Shown here in pieces: positions 26,521 through 34,279 of a stretch of DNA of 64,000 bases (its first letter is position 1; the number at the start of each line of letters is the position of its first letter). The DNA comes from Rhodobacterales bacterium. Lineage in GTDB: Bacteria; Pseudomonadota; Alphaproteobacteria; Rhodobacterales; Rhodobacteraceae. The position numbers were made by a program, and so were the translations under genes. The stretch is taken from the NCBI GenBank assembly GCA_002748285.1, contig PDSA01000018.1, forward strand, positions 30,383 through 94,382, read 5' to 3'. The notes under the pieces were generated by a model. That model was not told the DNA's origin. It was given only the letters and a program-made list of their open reading frames with translations, and did not search any database.

Positions 26521-27938
26521 TGACCAAATCCTTTGATTATTTCGTTGTGCTGGCCGAAATGCGCACCGGGTCCAATTTTCTGGAAAGCAATATCAACAGC
26601 ATTGATGGGCTGACATGCTATGGCGAGGCGTATAACCCGGCCTTTATCGGCTACCCCAGCAAGGCTGATCTGCTGGGCGTGACCAAGGCAATGCGCGATG
26701 CTGATCCGGTGCGTTTGCTTGAGGTGATGAAGGACAAAACCGAGGGCCTGCCCGGGTTCCGGTTTTTCCACAATCACGATCAGCGGATGATCAAACAATT
26801 CCTGCCGGATGCGCGCTGTGCCAAGGTGATCCTCACCCGCAACCCGCTGGAAAGCTATGTGTCGTGGAAGATTGCTCAGGCCACGGATCAGTGGAAGCTG
26901 ACCAATTTCAAGAACCAGCGCACGGCGCAGATCGTGTTTGATAAAGCCGAGTTCACCGCCCATCTGGACGCGCTGAAAGCGTTTCAGCTGCGCTTGCTCA
27001 AGGGATTGCAGATCAGCGGCCAGAGCGCGTTTTACATCGCTTACGAAGACATCCCGGATATTGAGGTTCTCAACGGTCTGGCGGCGTTTCTGGGGGTTGA
27101 GGGGCGGATCAAGCAGGTCTCGAAATCGTTGAAACGCCAGAACCCGGCACCGTTGCGTGATAAGGTGCAGAATTATGATGAAATGGTTGCCGCGCTGACT
27201 GATATTGATCATTTCAACCTGAACCACACCCCCAATTTCGAACCCCGCCGCGGCCCGGTTGTGCCCAGCTATCTGGCGGCGCCGGATGCGCCGCTGATGT
27301 ATATGCCGATCAAGGGCGCGGCGGATCAGCATATTCGGAAATGGTTGACTTCGTTTGGCGAGCAGAGCGAATTGCTGGCCGATTTCACCCAGAAAACCCT
27401 GCGCAAATGGAAACGCAGCCACCCGGGGCACCGCAGCTTTACCGTGGTGCGCCATCCGGTGTTGCGGGCCCATGCGGCGTTTTGTGATTATATCCTGTCC
27501 ACCGGTCCCGGCAGCTATGCAGAAATTCGCGATCGTCTGCGGCAGAATTACGATTTGCCGATCCCGGAGGGGGCGGTGGATGACAGCTATGACCGGCGGG
27601 CGCATCGGGCGGCGTTTCTGGCGTTTCTGCGCTTTTTAAAGGACAATCTGACCGGGCAGACCAGCATTCGGATTGATCCGGCCTGGTGCAGTCAGGCGCA
27701 GGTGTTGCAGGGGTTCAGCAATTTCATGTCACCGGATATGGTGCTGCGCCATGAACAGTTGCCGCAGGGGCTGGAGCAGCTGGTGCAGCAAATCGGCGTG
27801 TCGATGCCAACGCTGCCGGATGAGGAAACCGATCATCCGGTGCCGCTGAGCGACATTTACGATGCCGGAATCGAGACCGCCACCCGCGAGGTTTATCAGC
27901 GCGACTATATGATGTTCGGCTACCGGGCGTTGCAGTAG
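26520..27938 (+). CDS. sulfotransferase with two sulfotransferase-like halves
   Basis: Protein of 472 residues. The N-terminal half has the PAPS 5'-phosphosulfate loop in EMRTGSNFLESNINSI and the 3'-phosphate motif in VILTRNPLESYVSWKIAQ, followed by the conserved IAYEDIPD. From about residue 255 a second segment reads MYMPIKGAADQHIRKWLTSFG and TVVRHPVLRAHAAFCDYIL, resembling carbohydrate sulfotransferase-2-type loops, although the first loop lacks the usual Gly/Ser/Thr for PAPS. The first half is probably catalytic and the second may be inactive or bind the acceptor. It ends the glycosyltransferase operon (TGATG overlap). Likely transfers sulfate to the glycan made by the neighbours; inferred. 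Confidence 0.84.
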   Translation: MTKSFDYFVVLAEMRTGSNFLESNINSIDGLTCYGEAYNPAFIGYPSKADLLGVTKAMRDADPVRLLEVMKDKTEGLPGFRFFHNHDQRMIKQFLPDARCAKVILTRNPLESYVSWKIAQATDQWKLTNFKNQRTAQIVFDKAEFTAHLDALKAFQLRLLKGLQISGQSAFYIAYEDIPDIEVLNGLAAFLGVEGRIKQVSKSLKRQNPAPLRDKVQNYDEMVAALTDIDHFNLNHTPNFEPRRGPVVPSYLAAPDAPLMYMPIKGAADQHIRKWLTSFGEQSELLADFTQKTLRKWKRSHPGHRSFTVVRHPVLRAHAAFCDYILSTGPGSYAEIRDRLRQNYDLPIPEGAVDDSYDRRAHRAAFLAFLRFLKDNLTGQTSIRIDPAWCSQAQVLQGFSNFMSPDMVLRHEQLPQGLEQLVQQIGVSMPTLPDEETDHPVPLSDIYDAGIETATREVYQRDYMMFGYRALQ

Positions 27939-27941
27939 GGG

Positions 27942-27970
27942 GCTTTGGCCTGACCAAAGCGCTTTTGCTT
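27942..27970 (+). terminator. intrinsic terminator of the glycan operon
   Basis: GCTTTGG and CCAAAGC form a 7-bp stem with a 5-base loop, three bases after the sulfotransferase stop, followed by GCTTTTGCTT. Confidence 0.7.
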
Positions 27971-28080
27971 ACGACCTCTGCCACAAGTAAGGTTGCGCCC
28001 CTCTGAGCTGCCCCGCCCCGCGGCATATGCCGGGTATATATCGAGAAATGCCACAATCAAAATGGTGTCGCGTGGCCATA

Positions 28081-28849
28081 TCAGGACACCGCCCGCGCCC
28101 CGGTTCGGGTCAGCACCAGCGGCGCTTTGTGCCCATGCACAAACATCCGATTCCCCCTGATCGAAACCCCTTTGCGCCATTGCCGCTGATCCTTCAGCCG
28201 CGGATACAGCGCATGATAATCGCGATAACGGTCATTGGTCACGATTCTGGCGTTGCGCAGCCGTTGCAGGGTTTCGATGATATATTTATCCGCATCCGTG
28301 CTGCTGGGCACCACATAGATTTCGTGGCACCTCAGATCAAAGATTTCCTCCAACAGGCTCACCGAAAACCGCGCCTTTGGGGCAATATCGCCATTCTCGT
28401 GCAGCCGGTAATAGATATTGGCGTCAAAGAAACACACAATCTGCTGCGGCTGCTGGCGCATCAGCAAAATCACCAGCTCCAGCGCGGTTGTGCCTACCTG
28501 ATTGTCCATCCCCAGATGCAGGATGTTGTTGCCATCCAGTAAAACAGTCTTTTGCGCTTTCCGCAGCATCCGGATCGCGCCAAACTGATCGCCCGCCCGC
28601 AAGAAATCGACCTTTGCGTGCGGGGCGGCGTGGGCGGATTGGGGCGAGCTGTGCCGCCACCCGGCGCAGATTGAGCGCTGTAAACCAGATCAGACAGATG
28701 ATGCTGATTGCGCCGCCAAACCAGAGGCTTTCAAAAGCTAGCCAGAACATCACCCCCAGCGCCAGGCTGGAAAAAATCTGCGCCGGGCGGGGCCATAAGG
28801 AGCCGGCCGGCCTGCGCCTGGCTCCAGAGGGTTTGCGGGGGGTGCCCAT
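28081..28849 (-). pseudogene. membrane-anchored NYN (Zc3h12a-like) ribonuclease, frameshifted
   Basis: Two overlapping minus-strand frames read as one protein broken by a single-base shift. The first (from ATG 28849, preceded by GAAGG) begins MGTPRKPSGARRRPAGS, then has two hydrophobic segments (SLALGVMFWLAFESLWFGG, ISIICLIWFTAL) and reaches RRVAAQL. The second continues as VDFLRAGDQFGAIRMLRKAQ and an intact NYN/RNase Zc3h12a-like domain with VLLDGNNILH, CFFDANIYYR, VVPSSTDADKYI and IVTNDRYRDY. The shift maps near the four-base G run at 28641-28644; removing one base would give about 255 residues. The nuclease part alone could start at TTG 28602 but lacks a ribosome site. It may be a pseudogene or a sequence error. 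Confidence 0.62.
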
Positions 28850-28960
28850 GATCTGCCTTCAATTATGTGGTGTTATAGGCTATTGCATATGCAATCAGAT
28901 TTAGAAAAGCCAATGGTTTTTGTTCCCGGAAAACGGGCGGGCCGGGCAGATCGGAGGACC

Positions 28961-29263
28961 ATGTATAAAGCAATCGCCATCAGCAGCCTGTGCGTGGCTG
29001 TGCTCGCCAGCTGCGACAGCCCGCACCCGGCCTTTGCCGGGGTGGCCAAGAAAACGATCACCGTGCAGGGTAGCGTTTTTCATGTGCGCATCAAGGGCGA
29101 CCAGGCCGAAGCCATCCGCACGAATTTCGAGCGCATCCCCAAAATCGGCGAAACCTTCCCCAAAGCCGCGGCCGCCATTGAGCAGGCCAGCGGCTGCAGG
29201 GTCCGGCCCAATTCGCTGACCGGTGATCCGGCGCGGATGACCGCCCTGCTGGATTGTAACTGA
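28961..29263 (+). CDS. small lipoprotein of unknown function
   Basis: Protein of 100 residues. The signal MYKAIAISSLCVAVLASC ends in a lipobox with cysteine at residue 18. The mature part (KKTITVQGSVFHVRIKGDQAEAIRTN, then AAAIEQASGCRV) has two more cysteines, which might form a disulfide in the periplasm. The ATG at 28961 follows CGGAGGACC; the open frame begins further upstream at 28865 but that part is not signal-like. It is divergent from the NYN gene. No family recognised. Confidence 0.78.
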   Translation: MYKAIAISSLCVAVLASCDSPHPAFAGVAKKTITVQGSVFHVRIKGDQAEAIRTNFERIPKIGETFPKAAAAIEQASGCRVRPNSLTGDPARMTALLDCN

Positions 29264-29371
29264 GGCGGTCTTGGGGCAGGGGCGGCTATGGGGCAGGGGC
29301 TATCGCTGACAAAACCTTGCCGCCGGGGATCAGGCTGTTATGCTCTGGCCGATACCTGACAGGCAAATGCC

Positions 29372-29908
29372 ATGCTCGACATCCAGAATCTGCGCCGCCT
29401 GATGGTCGGCCCGCTCAGCCTGACGTTGCAAGACGGCGAATGCGCCGCGCTTGGCGGGGCCTCGGGCGCGATAGGTTCGGGCGCACGCGATCAGATGAGC
29501 GCGACCGAATGGCGCAAGCGGGTGGCGTTGCTGCCGGCCAATAGCGGCTGGTGGCTGGATCGGGTGAGGGGGCATTTTCAGAATCCTGAGGCCATTCGCG
29601 GCCAGCTGGATCAGCTGGATTTGCCGCCGCAAATTCTGGACTGGCGCGTCAACCGGCTGTCGACCGGCGAAAAGCACCGGCTGGCGCTGTTGCGCTGTCT
29701 GGAAAACGCCCCCGAAGTGCTGCTGATGGACGAACCCACCGCCGCGCTGGACCCCGACACCACGCTGAAGGTCGAAGCACTGCTCAAACAGCAGCTGGCC
29801 AACGGGGTGAGCGTGTTGTTGATCACCCATGACCAGCAACAGCCGCGCCGGATTGCCCACCGGCTGTTGCACCTTCAAGACGGCCAAATCCACGAGGCCG
29901 CGCCATGA
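29372..29908 (+). CDS. FetA-like ABC transporter ATPase lacking Walker A
   Basis: ATPase partner of the following permease. The signature LSTGEKHRLALLR, Walker B EVLLMDEPTAALD and H-loop VLLITHD are intact. The N-terminal part reads ECAALGGASGA and then jumps to IGSGARDQMSATEWRKRVALLP. In relatives a GKS/T plus about 15 further residues and the linker to the ARD-type segment stand there, so roughly 20 residues around base 29470, including the Walker A lysine, appear to be missing without a frame change. It would not be expected to hydrolyse ATP as written. 178 residues against about 200-220 in relatives. Overlaps fetB by four bases. Confidence 0.8.
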   Translation: MLDIQNLRRLMVGPLSLTLQDGECAALGGASGAIGSGARDQMSATEWRKRVALLPANSGWWLDRVRGHFQNPEAIRGQLDQLDLPPQILDWRVNRLSTGEKHRLALLRCLENAPEVLLMDEPTAALDPDTTLKVEALLKQQLANGVSVLLITHDQQQPRRIAHRLLHLQDGQIHEAAP

Positions 29909-30720
29909 GCCAATATGTCAGTCTTGATTATGCCGATCTGCTGCTGGCGTCGTGTTTTTTGCTGATCAATGGCGGGCTGTCGCTGGCGCTCAATCTGGGG
30001 CTGGAACGCAGGCTGATCATCGCGGCGCTGCGGATGAGCGCTCAGCTGCTGCTGGTCGGGCTGTTGTTAAAGAGCCTGTTTGCGCTGGCCTCGCCATGGG
30101 TCACTCTACTGGTGGCGGTGGCCATGGGGCTGTTTGCGGGCCGCGAGATTTGGGCGCGGCAGAACCGGCGGCTGCGCGGGGGCTGGGGTTTTGGGCTGGG
30201 CGCGGCGGCGATGAGCTTCGCCGGGGCCAGCGTCACCCTGATCGCGCTGCTGTCGATGATCGGCACCCAGCCTTGGTGGGCGCCGCGCTATGCTTTGCCG
30301 TTGTTTGGCATGATTTTGGGCAATGCGATGACCGGCATCAGCCTGGCCCAAGACAGCCTGCATTCCGCCGTGGTGCGTGATCAGGCGGCGATTGAGGCCC
30401 GGTTGCTGCTGGGGGCGACCCGCTGGCAGGCCCTGCATTCGGTGATGCGCCGGGCGCTGAGGGCTGGGTTCATTCCCACGATCAACGGCATGGCCGCCAC
30501 CGGAATCGTGTTTTTACCTGGCATGATGACGGGGCAGATATTGTCCGGGATTGATCCGCCCGAGGCGGTGAAATATCAGCTGCTGATCATGTTCCTGATC
30601 GCGGGAGCCACCGGGCTGGGGGTATTGCTGGCCACGCTTGGTTCGGTCTGGCGGCTCAGCGATGAGCGCCACCGCCTGCGTCTGGACCGGTTGAGCGAGC
30701 CAGAGGATAGCCGGGGGTAG
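29905..30720 (+). CDS. fetB: FetB-like ABC permease (iron export/metal-resistance type)
   Basis: Membrane protein of 271 residues with about seven hydrophobic segments. It matches the FetB/YbbM family through LPLFGMILGNAMTGISLAQDSL, the block ATRWQALHSVMRRALRAGFIPTINGMAATGIVFLPGMMTGQILSG and PPEAVKYQLLIMFLIAGATGLGVLL. In E. coli FetAB protects against iron and oxidative stress, probably by exporting iron. The ATG overlaps the fetA-like stop as ATGA. Because the adjacent ATPase looks defective, transport may be lost unless another ATPase serves it. Confidence 0.88.
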   Translation: MSQYVSLDYADLLLASCFLLINGGLSLALNLGLERRLIIAALRMSAQLLLVGLLLKSLFALASPWVTLLVAVAMGLFAGREIWARQNRRLRGGWGFGLGAAAMSFAGASVTLIALLSMIGTQPWWAPRYALPLFGMILGNAMTGISLAQDSLHSAVVRDQAAIEARLLLGATRWQALHSVMRRALRAGFIPTINGMAATGIVFLPGMMTGQILSGIDPPEAVKYQLLIMFLIAGATGLGVLLATLGSVWRLSDERHRLRLDRLSEPEDSRG

Positions 30721-30739
30721 GGGCAAAGCCCACCCGCCG

Positions 30740-31129
<390 letters not shown>

Positions 31130-31286
31130 TTACCATAGGCGAATAGCGGCGCGAGGCCGATAAATCACTGTATTTTTGCCGCCGCAGCGGGCAGTTTTTC
31201 GACGTGCTGCGGCGCGGATGGCTTGATCCTCTGGCTGCAAACGGGCATCAAGCCAGATGAAACCATCCTCAACAGCCGAGCCAAAC

Positions 31287-31856
31287 ATGACCCCTGCCAT
31301 CCGATTGCCACTGATATTTGGCCTCAGCGCACTGTCATTGGTGGCGTGTCAGAAAGTGCCGCCGGTGGTGGTTGCGCCCATCGGCACCATCGAGATGATC
31401 TCGTCGCAAAAAACCGAGCCAGCCAAAAAACGGCCGGGCCAGTGCTGGGGGCAAGACAGCACCCCGGCCGTGGTGGAAACGGTGCGGGAAAGAGTTTTGG
31501 TCCGGCCGGCAAGGAATGTGGCAGTGGCCGCCCCGGACGGAGCCCCGACCTATCGCACCGTAAAACATGAAGCGGTTTACAAAACCGTCACCCGGCAAAA
31601 GATCATCAAACCGCGGCGCGAGTTCTGGTTTCAGGTGCCTTGTGCCGAAGCCCTCACCCCCGATTTTTTCGCCAGCCTGCAACGGGCGCTGAAATCGCGC
31701 GGGCTGTTTCAGGGGGCACCGAGCGGCAAAATGGATCGCAAGACCAAAAAGGCGGTGCGCCGCTATCAGAAAGAACACGGGCTGGACAGCGCCATTTTGT
31801 CGCTTGAGGCCGCCCGGCAGCTGGGTTTGGTGGCGTATTTCAGCCCGACGGATTAG
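31287..31856 (+). CDS. lipoprotein with C-terminal peptidoglycan-binding domain
   Basis: Protein of 189 residues. The signal MTPAIRLPLIFGLSALSLVAC ends in a lipobox (cysteine 21). The middle is Val/Pro/Lys-rich with the tract YRTVKHEAVYKTVTRQKIIKPRR. The C-terminal 65 residues (FFASLQRALKSRGLFQGAPSGKMDRKTKKAVRRYQKEHGLD) fit a peptidoglycan-binding-1 domain. Probably links the membrane and the murein layer. I chose the ATG at 31287 since the frame's earlier start at 31257 precedes the signal. No operon partner. Confidence 0.83.
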   Translation: MTPAIRLPLIFGLSALSLVACQKVPPVVVAPIGTIEMISSQKTEPAKKRPGQCWGQDSTPAVVETVRERVLVRPARNVAVAAPDGAPTYRTVKHEAVYKTVTRQKIIKPRREFWFQVPCAEALTPDFFASLQRALKSRGLFQGAPSGKMDRKTKKAVRRYQKEHGLDSAILSLEAARQLGLVAYFSPTD

Positions 31857-32034
31857 CAGCTATGCGCAGGCAGGTTGAGGAATGCAGCCGCCGAAAAAAC
31901 TGGCCCCGATGCCAGAGCCAGCGCTGGAAACGGCATTGAACAACCTTAAACGCTCCGACTCCAGCGCGTTTGACGGAACCGCTGGGCAAATCACCTGCCG
32001 GCAAACGCGGATTGGCCCAACCATCGCCTCGATA

Positions 32035-32508
32035 TCAACTGGCCGCAGCTGACGCACAGGCGCGTGGCAGTGCGGGCCGCATCCCGAGCAACTCGGACAA
32101 ACCACAATTGCCCTGCACCAGATCCTGCAATGTCACCATGTCCAGCTCGTGAAAAAACGCCTCTTGCGCCCGCGCCAAATAGCTGTGCAAGCGACATATG
32201 GGCGCAAGCGGGCAGGTGTTCGTGTCGGGATCGAAACACTCGGCAATCGGAATATTGGCCTCGAACTGCCGCATGACAGATCCGATCGAGATCCGATCCA
32301 TCGGCTTGGCAAGCCGTATCCCACCGCCGCGCCCACGCAGGGTAACGATGTTGCCAGTCGCATGTAACTGCTGCACCACATGCGCCGCATGATGTGCCGA
32401 ACAATTGCAGCTTCGGGAGATTTCCGCAGTTGTGACCAACCGGCCCGGATTGCAGGCACAATACATCAAAATACGAACAGCAAGGTTGGTTCTGGTTGTC
32501 ACACGCAT
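32035..32508 (-). CDS. Rrf2-family regulator, NsrR-like
   Basis: Transcription factor of 157 residues with an N-terminal winged helix (MRVTTRTNLAVRILMYCACNPGRLVTTAEISRSCNCSAHHAAHVVQQL) and the wing RGRGGGIRLAKP. Three cysteines in AECFDPDTNTCPLAPICRL (C-X7-C-X5-C) are placed as in the Fe-S-binding NsrR/IscR subgroup. It is divergent from cydDC with a 121-base intergenic region, so control of cytochrome bd genes in response to NO, iron or oxygen is a reasonable inference. Whether it is NsrR, RirA or another member cannot be told from sequence alone. Start 32508 is chosen because homologues begin MRVT/MRLT. Confidence 0.85.
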   Translation of the reverse strand: MRVTTRTNLAVRILMYCACNPGRLVTTAEISRSCNCSAHHAAHVVQQLHATGNIVTLRGRGGGIRLAKPMDRISIGSVMRQFEANIPIAECFDPDTNTCPLAPICRLHSYLARAQEAFFHELDMVTLQDLVQGNCGLSELLGMRPALPRACASAAAS

Positions 32509-32562
32509 GTCACATTCTTTCCTTGTGGCCCGCATATGTTGCATTTAAAATCCGGAATTTGT

Positions 32563-32576
32563 TTGACAGAGATCAA
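32563..32576. promoter_or_regulatory. FNR/FnrL-type box upstream of cydD
   Basis: TTGACAGAGATCAA matches TTGAT-N4-ATCAA at nine of ten defined bases. It lies 54 bases before cydD and 55 after the Rrf2 start. A second element, TTGCATTTAAAAT at about 32540-32551, resembles half of an NsrR-type site. Confidence 0.65.
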
Positions 32577-32629
32577 ATCCGCGGTTTTTGTGTCGCGCTT
32601 GATCCTATCGGGAAATTGGAAATCGCAAA

Positions 32630-34279
32630 ATGAAACGCAACATGCCATCGGATACCCCTTCTATACGGGTGCGGTCAGATCGTTTGGGGGCGGGGCTATC
32701 TCTGGTCGCATCGCTGATCTGGCCGGTGCAGGCGGCGTTGATCGCGGCCACTCTGGCTGGGCTGTTGTCCTCCGGGGGGGCGGTGTCGCCGTTGCTGGCC
32801 ATGATGGGCTATTTTTGCCTTGCGGTGCTGCGCGGCTGGGTTGAGGTGCTTGCCCAGCGGCGTCTGTCCGATCAGGCCGAGGCCGAACTGACGCGCTGGC
32901 GCAGCCGGATCGTGCAGGCCGAGGCCCGCGCTGCCCGGCCCTCATCGGCGGGGGATGCGGGTGCATTGGCGGCAATGGCGGCGGAAAAGCTTGAGGCGCT
33001 GCGCCCCTACATGCTGCATTATCGCCCGGCGCGGCTGCGCACTTTGGTGATGCCGTTGGTGATTCTGGCTCTGTCGTTGTGGTATAGCTGGGCGGTGGCG
33101 CTGGTGCTGCTGGTGGCCGGGCCGCTGATTCCGGTCTTTATGGCGCTGGTCGGCTGGGCCGCGAAAGAAGCCAGCGCCCGGCAGATGGCCGAGGTCGGTT
33201 CGCTCAGCGACTTGCTGGTGGACCGCATCGCCGCCCTGTCCGAGCTGCGGCTGATGGGGGCCGGGCCCGCAGTGGTTGACGGGTTTCACACGGCCAGTGA
33301 GTCTCTGCGCCAACGCACCATGGCGGTGTTGCGCATCGCTTTCCTGTCCTCGACCGTGCTGGAGCTGTTCGCCGCGCTGGGCGTGGCGATGGTCGCGGTC
33401 TGGGTCGGGTTCTCGCTGCTGGGGGTGCTGGACTGGGGTGCCTGGGGTGCGCCGCTGACGCCCTTTGCCGGGATCTTCCTGCTGCTGCTGGCCCCGGACT
33501 ATTTCCAGCCTTTGCGCGACCTGGCGGCCTCGTGGCATGACAAGGCCGGGGCCGAGGCGGTGCTGGACGAGTTGACCGCCTGGTATCATGAAGACCGGCC
33601 CGAGATCATGGGGCAGGGCGCGGCACCGGCGCTGCTGGCTGGCTCTGGCCCCATTCGTCTGCGCGGTGTGGCGGTGCAACGGGACGGGCGGCTGTTGCGC
33701 TATCCCGATTTCGATATTGCCCCCGGGGCGCGCATCGCCATCTCTGGGCCGAGCGGGGTGGGCAAGACCACGCTGCTGCGCCTGTTGGCCGGGCTGGAAC
33801 GGCCTGATGAGGGCGAGATTCTGATCGGCGACACCCCGCTATCCGATGCGGTGGCGCAGGACTGGCGTGCGCGGCTCGGCTGGATGCCGCAGGCGCCGCA
33901 TTTCCTCGGCCGCTCGCTGCGACATAACATCACCTTCGGGGCAGCGCTGCGCCCGGATACGCTGGACCATGCGCAATTATCGCGCGTGGTCGAGACCTTA
34001 CCGCAGGGGCTGAACACGGTGCTGGGAGAGCGCGGCGCGGGCCTGTCCGGCGGTGAGGCGCGGCGGGCGACGCTGGCGCGGGCACTCAACGCCGCGCCGC
34101 AGTGCTTGCTGGCGGATGAGCCAACGGCTGATCTGGATGCCGAAACTGCCGAGGCCATCACCCGCGGCTTGTTCGATGCGGCGGCTCAGGGCGCGATGCT
34201 GATCGTCGCCACGCATGATTCCGAGCTGATCAGCAGGATGGATCATGTGATCGACCTGACCCGGGAGGACAACGCATGA
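32630..34279 (+). CDS. cydD: thiol reductant ABC exporter subunit CydD
   Basis: Half of the heterodimeric CydDC transporter that exports glutathione/cysteine and is needed for cytochrome bd maturation. 549 residues: an N-terminal six-helix membrane domain (residues ~20-330), then the nucleotide-binding domain with Walker A ISGPSGVGKTTLLR, signature LSGGEARRATLARAL, Walker B CLLADEPTADLD and H-loop IVATHDSEL. The ATG at 32630 follows a short AT-rich leader without a strong ribosome site. Its 3' end overlaps cydC by four bases (ATGA). Control by oxygen is suggested by the FNR-type box. Confidence 0.94.
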   Translation: MKRNMPSDTPSIRVRSDRLGAGLSLVASLIWPVQAALIAATLAGLLSSGGAVSPLLAMMGYFCLAVLRGWVEVLAQRRLSDQAEAELTRWRSRIVQAEARAARPSSAGDAGALAAMAAEKLEALRPYMLHYRPARLRTLVMPLVILALSLWYSWAVALVLLVAGPLIPVFMALVGWAAKEASARQMAEVGSLSDLLVDRIAALSELRLMGAGPAVVDGFHTASESLRQRTMAVLRIAFLSSTVLELFAALGVAMVAVWVGFSLLGVLDWGAWGAPLTPFAGIFLLLLAPDYFQPLRDLAASWHDKAGAEAVLDELTAWYHEDRPEIMGQGAAPALLAGSGPIRLRGVAVQRDGRLLRYPDFDIAPGARIAISGPSGVGKTTLLRLLAGLERPDEGEILIGDTPLSDAVAQDWRARLGWMPQAPHFLGRSLRHNITFGAALRPDTLDHAQLSRVVETLPQGLNTVLGERGAGLSGGEARRATLARALNAAPQCLLADEPTADLDAETAEAITRGLFDAAAQGAMLIVATHDSELISRMDHVIDLTREDNA

